Origin: Lytechinus variegatus
Taxonomy: Eukaryota; Echinodermata; Echinoidea; Temnopleuroida; Toxopneustidae
DNA length: 64,000 bases
Reading direction: 5' to 3'
NCBI RefSeq assembly: GCF_018143015.1
Contig: NC_054757.1
Span: forward strand, 4,016,001-4,080,000
Below, piece by piece: positions 1 through 13,000 of this stretch; the first letter of the stretch is position 1, and the number at the start of each line of letters is the position of its first letter. The notes under the pieces were generated by a model. It did not search any database. It saw only the letters and a list, made by a program, of their open reading frames with translations, and had not been told where the DNA came from. The translations under genes and the position numbers were made by a program.

Positions 1-1046
1 GTATAAACCCACAAGTAGGGCTACCAAAGTTTTGATAAATTGTAACGTTTTCAATTGTTTTAAGGCCACCAAATTTGCTTTTCAGGCCACCAAGAATATG
101 AAATTGATTATTTGGTGGACCAATTGGGCCACCATGAAAAACATTTAGAGTGGAGCCTTGGCATGTGCTTGCTTTACATCCAATTGGTCTTCAAGCAGAT
201 GCTGTAATTCTCAGATTGGCTTACACCATCATGGATAAACCCACTTGGTCGACTGTCAATGTGGTCTAGTTGCCATTTGGTCTAATCATCACATGGTCCA
301 TATTTGCCATTCAGTCTAATAAACAGGTGGTCTAAGTTCCATTTCGTCCACTTATTTATCTTGCACTTTGTCAAATGAAAATTTGATTCATAAACATTTC
401 ATGTAATCATATAGATTAGATGGTGTTTGATCAGGTGGATATAAGACAAAATGGGTAAAGCCGAACTGGAAATTAGAGGAATGGTAAATGCAAAAAAAAA
501 AAATAGTGCTCTCAGGAAATTTTATGTTTTTGTTACTTATGTATAGAAGTTGAACATTTTCTCATTTTTTTTCATTCATCAAGTACAATTTTCCAGGGTT
601 GTTACGTTTTCAAGCTTTGCTTTTGTGACGACCCTTGCAACTATTCTCTTTATTGTAACAGGAAATACCACTTAATGATTTTCATTTATGTAAGATATGT
701 TTGAGGATTTATATACAAAACTATTGTTCATTATTTTGATTTCAAGTCTCAGATATGTATTTTCTTGTCCAGAATTTTGTTATGAAAAATGTTGCAAAAA
801 CCAATAAATGAAATGAAATGATTAGGCATTTGATGATTATATTGGTAAATACAATTTTATTTTTTAAACTAAATTGATGAATTGCATGGTGCAAGGTGTT
901 TTCTTTCATTTGCCTAAGGACTGCAATGATTTCATGAGAAGGCAAAAAAAAGGAAATATGTTCTTAAAGAAGTAGAATGGTGCTAATAATGATTATTTCA
1001 CGGTTTTGTGTATACATTCATGTTGATTTTCTATCTCTTTTCCTAG
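1..1046. other. Noncoding left edge, presumed CENP-U intron
   Basis: No exon could be recognised here. The acceptor at 1045-1046 opens a CENP-U exon in phase 0, so this stretch is most likely intron, with the gene's 5' exons to the left of the window. The first 480 bases are rich in degenerate 'ccatttggtctaat' modules (described separately). The remainder is AT-rich single-copy-looking sequence with one open frame of 67 codons on the minus strand that resembles nothing. Confidence 0.5.
231..468. repeat. Degenerate foldback built of 16-17 bp 'CCATTTGGTCTAAT' modules (copy 1)
   Basis: The left part repeats short modules such as ccatttggtctaat, ccattcagtctaat and ccatttcgtccact. The right part shows the complement orientation in decayed form (agattagatggtg, ataagacaaaatgg). 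The centre holds aaatgaaaatttgattcat, similar to the centre of the two better copies at 19,709 and 39,853. It is the most decayed of the three. The boundaries are approximate. Confidence 0.5.
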
Positions 1047-4000
1047 CAATCCCATAAGAAAGACAGGAACCAACCACCTCTACCCCAGTCTTCCAGTGGT
1101 TCCATTCGTGAGTCCCCCATCGCTCAGCTCGTTAGGTCCAGTCCTGGACCTATCATTGTATCTCGCAGGATTCCAGGTGAGGCTATGGGGTAGCCTAGGG
1201 AACCAGTAATAGTCTGAGTGAATTCGATTGGAACCTATTAATTAGAGTAAAACTAGGTGACCAGAAATTACTCAGACTGTGACATCTGCTTATGCCTCCG
1301 TTCACTTAAATACCATTCTCACTACGTTCCTAAAACTAGTTTCATAGTGAGAACGGTCAAAGCGATCTTCCAAACCAGTTCGGAAAACACCTGGGGATGT
1401 AGTTTTCAAGATCGCTTTGCCTCGTTAAACTGGTTTTAGTGTAAGTGAGGACACAGCCGTTCTTTGGGTAGCGATCGTCACACCTTTTGAGTGCGCTACT
1501 CCACATGGCAGGTATAGAATGCCTACACTGCGGTTTCAAATTTTGCGCGAAACATATCCCCCCACTGAGAGCATTTCCATAGCAACAAGATTGCTTTGCG
1601 TGAAGTGATTTTGAAAACCACTTTCTTGCAAAGCGATCTTCCAAATCGGTTTCCAGTAAACTAGTTTTAGAAAGCATAATGAGAATGGTGTCTTGGAGAT
1701 GCACAAATATATTTAGGATTAGGGTGTATGTTTTAGGATGGAGGTTGGTCTGATTTCCAGGCACGTTACCAGCACATGAATTTAAAACGACCAGTAGCAA
1801 GTGGTTTATCCTATAATACTTCAGTTTAATTTGTTTAATACCTGTACGTGTAATGGTTAGATGTTCTGATTGGTTTTACAAGAGTAATGGTATCAACCCA
1901 TATGATTTCCAGTGTTATGAGAAGGTCTTTTCGTCTCCTTTGTCCCCATAAAACAAGCTTAGGGCTCGATCATAGGGCTGATTTTTACTGATTACATCAA
2001 TCAATATTTGCAATAAAAGCATACAAATCAACAGTACGATCAATCACTTGGCTTTGTGTTACAGGGTCCCAGCTGTGTAAGTTGTAGACATTTGGAAGGA
2101 TAGTTTAGAACCTTTGCAAACGATTGTACTTTCTCTTCTGTTCTATCCAAATAGCTCCTGGAAGAAGTCCTTTCAATCGCTCTCAAGCCTTTTCACCATC
2201 GCCATCCACGGCATCCCAGGGTTCTTCACCGTCTAAAAGCGTTCCTGGCAGTTCGCAAACATTGTCTGTAAAAACAAGTTCCAGTCCCTCTTTTTCTGTT
2301 CCAAAATCAAGGAGACAGCGAAGTGAAAGTAAACAAAGACCACCGGTCTCGAGAACAGATGATGAAGCGATTGCAATATCTCCAGCAACTAGCGAGAGTG
2401 GTAAAGAAAATGTGGACGCAAACATTGCAAGCAGCTCCAGTGTCGGCCCTGCTGCCAGCACTTCCCGGCTACATGAAAGTGACATGGATAGTGGTGGAGT
2501 AAGCGACAGTGTGCCATCAAGGTCTTCAACGGCCAAAAAGCACAAGGGACATGTCGAAAGTCTCTCGGAGACAGAAAGCCTTGGGAAAACATCAAAATCG
2601 ACGGGATCGGGTAGATCACGAAGGAGACGAGGGCCTAGCTTGACCTTCAGAAAGAAAAGTTCCAAAGGAAGAAAAAGCCTGTCTTTTCAGGGTCGAAACA
2701 AATCCACCAGTGAGCTTGATAGTATTGATGCAACCGTGCCATTGGACAACGACAGGACCGAGCAGTCTCATGTTTCATCAGCCTCAGATGATGAAAGCCA
2801 AGTGACATTTCCCAGAAAAAGCCCAGGTTCGAAAGTGACTGACAAAAAGGGAAGTACTACAAAAAAGGCTCAACAAACACCTCATGAGCAGGTTAGTGAC
2901 TCGTCTGATGTTCCACCTGAAAGTAATTTACCCACGCCAGGAAGTGTCCAGGCTTCTCGAAGCCTTTCTTCAAGTGATCGCAGCAGGACTACAAGCTCTC
3001 GGAAACGAAGGGGACCCAGATTGACATTCCCAAGGAGAAGCAGAACAAAACCTAAGAATACGCCTCGTGATGAGGAATTCTCTTCTGAAATAAATTTGAC
3101 TTCTTCTCTATCAAAGACCAGTAGCAGAAAGAGAATAATTCCAGAGTCTTCTGAATCGGATAGAAATATTCCAGAGAAAGTGCCCAAGTCTCCAAGGAAA
3201 AAATCCCAAAGCTTGACAGGTCAGACATCAAGAGCCAGTAGTTCCAGGACCGCAAAGGGGAAACAGTCTTCAAGGTCAACGGGATCTCATAGAAGAGGTT
3301 CTGGAAACGAATCAAGAACTGATTCCATTAGTCCGGAAGTTTCTAGATCTGGAGGAAAAAAGGCCAGGACCCCAAAGGGAAAAGAGTTTTCAAGGTCTAT
3401 AGGTACTGAAAGCAGTGGTTCAGGGACAGATTCCAGGTCAGATTCTTTTAGCCGTAAAGGTCCTAGATCTGGGGGAAAGAAGACCATGACCACAAAACAG
3501 TCTTCAAGATCAATTGGATCTGATAGCAGTGGTTCTGGGACAGATTCTAGAGCAGACACTAGTAGTCGTAAAGGTCCTAGATCTGGAGGTAGTAAGGCCA
3601 GGACTCCAGATGGATATCCTCTATCCAAGAAGAAATCAAAATCTGCAGTCATACCAAAGGCAGTTGGAAAGACACCAGACAGATCTATGGTAAAGTAGAA
3701 CTTAATTTCACCATGTTTATAGTTTACTTATTTTACTACATTAATAATAATAATGGAATTGATAGAATTAATAGAGTAATAGAAATTCAATTCATCCTCT
3801 AATATTACAACATAAGTCTTAGCATTCCTATGGTGCTGTATAAGCTAGATTTTCCAGCTATACTCCGAAACGTTGGATGATAAATTTAGTAACAGAAATG
3901 AAGATCTTGCAGTAGATTCAGGTAGTTAGTAAGATATGAAAGGGGGGCATTCAAGTCAGAAATTCCAGAACCAAGTTGAGTTGCTTATGGCCTATTGTAA

Positions 4001-7000
4001 GGGATTGATTCTCATTACCAGGCCTCTTGGAAAGGACTCAAAGCAGAAGTTCTGCAGGTTATTGAATAATTTACTCACATTTTGTATGCATAAATTTGTT
4101 TATAGATTCACAACGTATTCATGTTACTAGCATTTATCTAGCCAGAGGTTGTACATTGTATTTTTAACATACCTCAAAAGGAAAAGGAAAAGTTATCACT
4201 TGGACTATTCATTCATTGGCCTCTTCACTTTTGACCTTGATTTGATTTTACTCAATTCAAATTTGACCTGTTATGCATTCTATCACCATAAGGCATCTGA
4301 ACAAAATTCTGAGCTTTCCATGGTTAATGGGTCCTATGTTCTCAACTCCTGCCATTTCTGCATAGACAAAATGCCATCATGCAGGCATCTTATATGCTTT
4401 TCTGCACTTTTTGTCCTAAATTGGTGGGGCTAAGGGGGGTCTTAGCCCCACCAATTTCCCGGGGTTAAGCTTAGCCCACTTCGTTTTCACACTACGTTTT
4501 AGCAAAGTGGGCTAGCATGGTAAATAGTACGGTACTATCTGGCCCTGCAAAAAAGCAGGGTTAGCCGGCTTATTGTGGTGCTAGCACCACAATTGCGGTG
4601 CTAAGAGATGCAGTGTGAAAACGAAACAGGGCTAAGGAAAGTGGGGCTAAGCATTATCCAATCACAGAAGTCGAATTGCACGTTAATCACGCTCTGTATG
4701 GTAAAATCATCAGTATTCATGAGCTGAGGGATAGTCCGGGGTTAAGGCATTAACCACGGTTGAGCAGATAGTATGGGGTTAAGAAAGACAGTGTGAATCG
4801 AAAAAAAGATAGTATGGGGTTAAGAAAGACAGTGTGAATTGAAAAAAAGATAGTATGGGGTTAAGGATAGTCCGGGGTTAAGGATAGTATGGGGTTAAGG
4901 AAATGCAGTGTGAAAAGCACATTAGAGGCTGAAGCCATTACCTTACATGTGTTGGTGATCTGCAGCTGGCGCATCTCCGACATTTTCATTTGCGCGTATT
5001 CCTATATCCTCAGATGGAGGGCGCTACAATGTATGAGATTTTGATGTCATATCCATGTTCTGTGGGGATTACAGGAATGCCTCTATTTGCTGAGCAGGAT
5101 CCTGCTAAAGGATACGGCTTAGACTTTTGTCAACCAATGGAAACTGCCTTCTCATGCTAAATAACACATTTTCCATACAGCCCAGTCAGTATTAATGCAA
5201 GGCTCCCTCTCCAACAGGTTACGGCATCTTCAAATATTCCCTACATTCTTTCTTTTATCCAGAGCTTTATTACCGCCACACCTCGGAGTGGTCATGTGGT
5301 TCGGCACCAGCCCAGGACACAACAAGGTGAGAGTTCTGGACCGGTCAAAACAAAGGGTCAAGCTGGTCCAAAGAAGAGGGCAGCAGGAACCGAGTCCTCT
5401 GAGCCAGGCGAACCGGAAGAAAAGAGAGGTAAGAAGTTCTCGAGCTGTCAGGGCGGGGATGATGTTTCATTCAATGCAATTGATCTGGGGGGTGTTTCAC
5501 AAAGATTTAAGTATGACTTAGAGTCGCTCTTAAATGCCGAGTTGCGTACGGTATGAAAGGCTTGACCTCATTGGTCAGATCGTGCCATGAGGATGCGCAC
5601 TACTGCGTATCTATCAATAAGATTGCGCGTTTCATATCATGTACGCGTCGGCATTTAAGTGCGACTTAAGTCATGCTTAAATCTTTGTGAAACACCCCCC
5701 AGATCAATCACAACTAAGGACGGCCAGCAATGCCAACATCTATCATGCATATTTGTTCAAAATGTTTTCCAGCTCTGATGTATATTCATGCATTCACGAT
5801 CATCATCTTGACAATTCAGTATGCTTCTCTTTGTTTACAAAGGACATTGTGCACATTTCCTGTAGAAAAAAATGATGTCACTGATGGATAGTTACGATTG
5901 ATTGGATCAATCGTAACTCTTTGTTAAACTGGGCCCTGTTGACCTGTTATAAGTGTGATTATCCTTGGCTTTAGCTTTTCCTCTTTCAACAGTATTTGAA
6001 TGAATTCTATACACCTAATAAAATTTTGATGAAAAAAAAATTGCACTTGGATCCTTTGTCAGTCAGACGTAACTTACAAACAGAATACGCCCCCCCCCCC
6101 ATTTGAGAATTCAGCCGGAGGGGGGGGCACTTCCATTGACGAGTGGATACCATGCGTGACCATGGGGTCTCAAAAAGCACCCTAAACAAGTATTTTCCAT
6201 ATTCTGAAAATGCACCCCTTAACAAGTATTGGCGTGTGAAACCCTAACCTTTGGAAACCAAACGATACCCTTGGCAAGTATTTCCTGAATTGAACCCCTA
6301 AACAAGTACAGCGATATTTTGATTGTTATATATGTCGGGGACGTTGGTTTTACAGGGTTCCCACGGTCATGGAAAATCCTGGAAAAATTTGTGGTCCAGG
6401 AAAGTCAGGGAATTTGGAAAATTTGTGAAAAGTCATGGAAAAGTCATGGAATTGCATTTACCTCATGGCTATGGCAGCTTTCAGTTTTGTAGTGTCTCAC
6501 AAAGTTCTCTTATACTTAAAGGGGAATGAAACCTTTGGAACAAATAGGCTTGTGTAGAAACAGAAAAATCAAAGAATAAGAATAAAGAAAGTTTGAGAAA
6601 AATCGGACAAATAATGAGAAAGTTATGAGCATTTGAATATTGCAATCCCTAATGCTATGGAGATCCTCCCATTGGCAATGCGACAAGGATGTGTGATGTC
6701 ACTGATGAACAACTATCCCTTTGGTGAACTAATACCCTCAAAATGTCTCTTTTTGCTTTTTCTTATGATGATACAAACTCTCTATCCATGATGTATTCTA
6801 AAAAAATATGTATTACATGCCCTCATGTAGAAAGAACACATGATCTATGGATAGATGTGATAAAAGAGGCAATTCAAGTGAAATATATACTAAAGTAATG
6901 GGAGAGTTGTTCACAAGTGACATCACACATCTTTGTCGCATTGCCAATTTGATATTTCCATAGCATTAGTGATCGCAATATTCAAATGCTCATAACTTTC

Positions 7001-10000
7001 TCATTATTTGTCCGATTTTTCTCAAACTTTTGTTGATCTGTTTCTTTGATTTTTCTGTTTTCACACAAGCTATCTTGTTCCAATGGTTTCATTCTCCTTT
7101 AATTATATCCACCGGTGATATGTAATTTTAGGATGAGGATGTCTTTGTTAGCTTTTTTTTCATGTCACCTTATTGTAAAACTTAAATGTCACTCTTTTTG
7201 TAATAATTGGCTCATGTGTGACATATGTAAAGTGTTTCATCTTCATATAATTCAGGGTTCCCCCGGAAATTTGAAAACAGAATTCTATGACTTTTATGTG
7301 AAAGTTTTGTAATAAAGGTAAATTCAAAGATCCCAATTTCAATATACCTGGAAAATTTGACATTTACATCTACATGTATTGTATGTATAGTTCACTTTTT
7401 TTACAAGATCTGCATGCTATGCTCTGAAAATTTGGAAATAGTTCATGGAAATCTGTCAGTTCAAGAAATTACATGAGTTTGTGTTCAAGACAATTTTGAA
7501 TCTTGATGTTCATGTTGGTGAAACGAAAATGGTACTGTACCCTGGTCAGAAGCAGACCATATACCAATGATAATACATGTAGATGTACATGTCATTAGTA
7601 AGGTAGTGGGTGAAATGGATGGCTGTGAGGGAAGGTTATGGAGGCCATCATAATGTGTCTGATTTTGGAAACGGTGCCAGAAAGCAAGTCATGGAAAAGT
7701 CATTGAAAAGTCATGGAATTCTGTTTTCAAATTTCTGTTGGAGCCCTGGTTTTATCTTTACCCACATGACAGGCCTGCATCATTGGGTTTAGTACGGCCC
7801 CACCTCCCACACCTCGCGCAAATCAGACTCTAGACACATAGTGTTGATTGTTGGGGCAAAAAGTACATCCTTTATAGAACATCTATCTTACCCTTGCAAA
7901 TTTGACCCTAAACACGTAGCTTTCCTAGCGAAATAGATATCCTTTTTTCATCATTTTAGTGTTTTTTGACATCCTTATTACGTTACGTACGTAACAATCC
8001 CTATCTTGAAAAAGACATCCTTTTTACATGTTTTGGGGGCTGCGCATGGTATCTTAAGTGCCCCCCCCCCCCCAGCAAAGGTAGCAAGCGGGAAACTTGT
8101 GTGACACGTTAAGAGACAGGTTTTGTTTAGATGAAATCGTCTAAAATAAAATTCACTGCACTTTTATTAGCTATCCTGTATCCATTTTCAGAACTTAAAC
8201 AAAAGCAATGTCCTTTGTCAAAACATATCTATGTACTATTATTTTTTCATCAGTCCTTTTGACTAGAAAAGGATTATTATTACTTTATTCTGGGATGGGA
8301 TAACATTGGACCCTATAAATATCATTTCAGAATGGTATAGTACTAATTTTAAACCAACATTTATTTGCAACTGAAAAACAATACTATTTCCTGATTATTC
8401 TGCATGTTTTATAATGTCTATTTTCTACTTTGAAATATGAATATATACATCTACTTAGAATTGTGATCCACTAGTAAGTATTTTGTTTAATCTTTGATGT
8501 CCGCAGCAAAAGTGCGATTGTACACAACTGGAGCCCGCCCTCGCCTGGTTGGAGACACCACTGATTTGGACATCTTGTTCAATTGCCTTGAAGACACTGC
8601 TATGGAATTCAGGTATGGAAACTTCAATTTCTTCTTCAAACACATTTTATTATGATTTAAGATGGTCCTAATTCATGAAACTTGGACGTAAGGGTAATCA
8701 AGTGTCACTGATTAGTAAAAAATGTAGGACAAAGGTATGAAATATCAGCAATTGTGTGAGTAAAATTTCAGGTTATGGGATCAGATTGTCCAGATTGTCA
8801 GGTTTAACCAACGGATAAAAATTGATATTTCTTTAAAAATTAAAAACATGATCAAATTCTGATTTTTTTTCCCTCAGTTCTTTTAAGCTTGTGTATATAT
8901 ACAAGAATTATGTGGTCAAGTGGTATGTTTTCACATGCAAATTTGATTATATTCAAATGGTGCCTTGAAAAATGAGGATATTTCGCATTTCCATTTCACA
9001 AAATCAATACTGCTACTAACGTATGGGCACTAGTATTCAACCCGCATAATTCAAAGATTTTGACATATTCCCCAAAATATTTAGAAAAAGGGAAATTATC
9101 TTAATTTTATCCCTTTGTTATTTCCAGGATTATCTTTTGTCAGTATTTTTTGGCTCATTTTGGGTCATTTTGCCTCCGAAGAAGATTCTGCTAGGATCGA
9201 AAGCTTAGGCCCCTTTTGACTCTCTTAGTATTTTTTTTTATCAATCTGTCGACTGTATGAGGATCGAATTATGCAGCGATGGCCTTTTGCACTGAATGGC
9301 ACTAGTATTCAACCTAGGGAGGATAGATAGCAAATCTCAAAAGGGTTTAGATTGCTAGATTAGATCTAGATCTATGTAAGTCTCTAGCTTTGATTAATTC
9401 CCTGTTTGGTCTCATCCCAAATGGTCTAGTTCATAGTCGGATGAGACAAGGGCAGATTGAGAGACGGGGCCATCTTTCATTGCTAGGTTGAATACTAGTG
9501 CCGACGGATTGAATACTAGTTCCAAAAACCATCGCCGTATAATTTGATCACCTGCGCACACAGTCGACTGGTTGAAGAAAAAAAATAATGGAAAAAGAAT
9601 AACCAGCATTTCCTCTTGGAAATAAGATGGGTCTGAAATTCGGATAAATTCTATATATTTGAGGAAACTCTCCAAAAGGGTTGAATACTAGTGCCCTTAC
9701 GGTATATTGATTTGGTGAGATTTTTTTTAAGCAACCGGAGGACTAAAGGCTTAAGATCTTTTCAGAAAGGGACCTGGTAATGAGGATAAATGCCTCACCA
9801 ATGGCACTATCGTATGGGAATCAAACCCGGGTCACCGGAATCCTAACCCCCTCTCTACCAACTGAGCGATAATGCAAGCCAGAATGTCAAAGATATTCCA
9901 GTTGTTTATGACTTGGTTTGTATTGTTTTGTTCTATTTTCCAGGGAAACACTGGATGCACCGCGTCACAGGAAGGCAGTCACCAAGTTCGTGGAACATGC

Positions 10001-13000
10001 TAAAAACGAACTCACAGACATGGTAGGTTGTCAGTAAGTAAGACAGTAAAACCTGTTTATAAAGACTGCTGAAGTGGGACATGATAAGCAGTCTTTGTGG
10101 ACAGGATATTTTGATACAAGCTAAAACATAAATGGCTGGTGGGCCATTTCATAAAGCTGTTCGTAAGTTAACAGCGACTTTAAGAATGACTGGTGACCCT
10201 TTCTTACGCACTAAACCATCGCCAATTATGATACCATTTACCACAAGAAAGGATCACCGGTCGTTCTTAAAGTCGCATGTACACTGATTTTAATAGGGCC
10301 TGGGGGCCGTTTCATAGAGCTGTTTGTATGTTAAGAGCGACTTTAAGAACGTCTGGTGTCCTTTCTTACGTGCTAAACCATCGCCATTGAACATTTTGGT
10401 GTATGCCATTTACCACAAGAAAGCATCACCAGTCGTTCTTAAAGTCGCTCTTAACTACGAACAGCTTTATGAAACGGCCACCCGTTGTGTTAACAGTCTG
10501 AAAATGAGTTTAAACAGAATCTTGTAAAATAACCATCCATGTTTGTGTGTATGTATGAATAAGAATTTATGGAAAGTGATTTTGGTTGAAAACATGTAAT
10601 TGCAGAGAAATTGACGGTTATTATAAAGCATGGCATTCCAGCAAGATGTAGGGGGCTTTTTTTCTGGAATAATTATGCTCTATCCGGTGCATGTTCAGTT
10701 GTGTTGCAGATCTTTGGTGTGATCATTATTCAGCTAAGATTGCATGATTTCACAAAGTTAGGATTGTGTAAATCTAACAGATCTAGGTCTACAATAATAT
10801 GGTGACATTTAACCTTAATTAAAAAAAAAATTGTCATCAAATCATTAATTTTTTATGCAACTGTATAAAAGCTTTAATGGGGAAAGAAGATATTCACCAG
10901 AAACTAAAGTTATGGCCTTTATGAAGCAGCTCTGACTGTATAATGTAAATTGTTGTATCCTACATAAATTAAATCTGGTATGCTGATTGGTCTAAATAGC
11001 ATCATGTGACCAAACATATTCTCACTATTTTGCAATGATGTTGAAAATGAAACGCTCACTTAAGAAAATTTACTATTGTATGACGACAATGATGGAATCA
11101 GTCAGTGACGTGAGTCTATCGGGCAAGTCCTGTGAAGTGACAGAGCAGGCACAAATCTACTACTGGTGAGCGCGTGGCTTCAGGAAAAATAGATAGCGCA
11201 TCTATATTTATATTTATATTTGATTTATATCTATATTTTGGTTCAGATGAAAAAAGGATGAGCTACGAGTACAAGAACTAGATTAACAAGATCTATTCTT
11301 ATGAAAATGTAGGATATAAAGCAAATATACCAGGCTTTTATTTCGAAGGTATAGAGGCAATTATTCAGTCTCTGTTGTACTGGCAAAATTACTATTTTTT
11401 CCCTCGGGTGTATAGTAGTACCAGCTAGTCCAACCTCAACAATTAATTCCTTCTATACTTACTCAAAGCCTTGTATGTTTGTATACTATTCTTTGTTAAT
11501 GGTACTATGTGACTTTACCGACAGTTTTGCATAATCTGGGCCGTAATTTTTCATTTTCTTACAGATATCCATGCAGCACGACTACAAGCTGCAGAGTCTG
11601 AGCTTATCAAGAATGAATACATCCATCAGGAAATACCGACATGAGGTCCTTGACTTACAGAGAGAAAGCACCAGGTAAAGAGGATTTTGTTGTGTCCGTG
11701 CAGGAACGCCCTTGGCACCACACTTCCGCGCACCTTACCAGCGCAGAAACGCCCGTACACAATGCCCTTCTGTGCGCTACTAAGGGCGTTTCTGCACGCA
11801 TGAAATTTGCATAATTGTGGCTCTAAGGGCATTCCTGCACAGACACAATTTATTTTCACTTGGTAGATTAATCTGCTCCTCTTATAGTCTAATAAGCTTG
11901 ATAAAATACCTTGTTATCCACAACATGGATATCTTTTATATTTACTCTGAAGTTTACTCCACAGAATATATTGTTTGGATACAAAGAAAAGCGAAATGAT
12001 GCTTTGAATTGTATTATACAGATATTGACTAATGGGGTGTGTAATATAAACATTCTTTGGACCGCCAGATTTATATTTTCCCAACGCTGAGGGAAAATAT
12101 GATCACGAGGGAAAATATTAATCCTTTAGGTGGTCCAAAGAATGTTTATTTTCCACACCCAATCAGTCAATATCTGTTATATTAGATAGCCTGAAATGAT
12201 GGAGATTATTTATCTAGACTCTAATTTGTAAAGAAATGAACGTTAGACCTAGGCCTAGATTAAACTAGATCTAGATCTACATAAGCCTTAACCCTAAATA
12301 GACTGGGCTATTTCGACGCCTAAAAAGACTGGGGGGGGCTGATTCAGCCCCCCCTTATGATCTCGGCCGTTGATCGCGCGATCGCGACGAAAATTGGCAC
12401 ACGCATTACCCATGGCATTATCTACAAAACTATAACATCAAATTCTGCAAAAAATCTCATGTCTCATTAATTATGCTAATTTATGCGTAAAATCATAAGT
12501 TTGCTCTAATTAATAAAATAATGCCCCTGAAATGCTAATTTTTGTTTCACATACTCTAGATAGGCATCTGATCAAATTGATTTAAAAAAAATTTCAAAAT
12601 CAAATTTATTTTCTTATGTATTCTATTGTTTTCTAAATTTCTTATGTATTTCTTTGTTTTTCGACTTTTTGTTTTTTATTGTTTTTTCAATGGAAATTGT
12701 CGGGGACTTTATTTTGACCATAAACAAGATAAAATTAATTTATTTTAAGCAGTAAAAGGAAAAATAATGAAACATTTATGAATTTTGGCTAAGAACACTA
12801 TTTGCATTGGATTTGTACACAAATTCACGTTTTTGAGTAATTTTGGGTCTGCATGCACTTACGAAATGTTGCGTAATTTTGGAACCGCGTACCCGGGGGT
12901 CACAATTTTGGTCTCAAAAGTTGCGCGAGACTTGAAAGTAAAAAGTCAGCGAGCGACGCGGTCAAAAAATTTGCGCAGCGGATTTATCGCGAAAAATGTC

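Noticed and set aside
2183-2665. 160-codon minus-strand frame opposite the CENP-U serine exon
   Set aside because: It mirrors the serine codons of the real exon, and splicing and phase support the plus strand.
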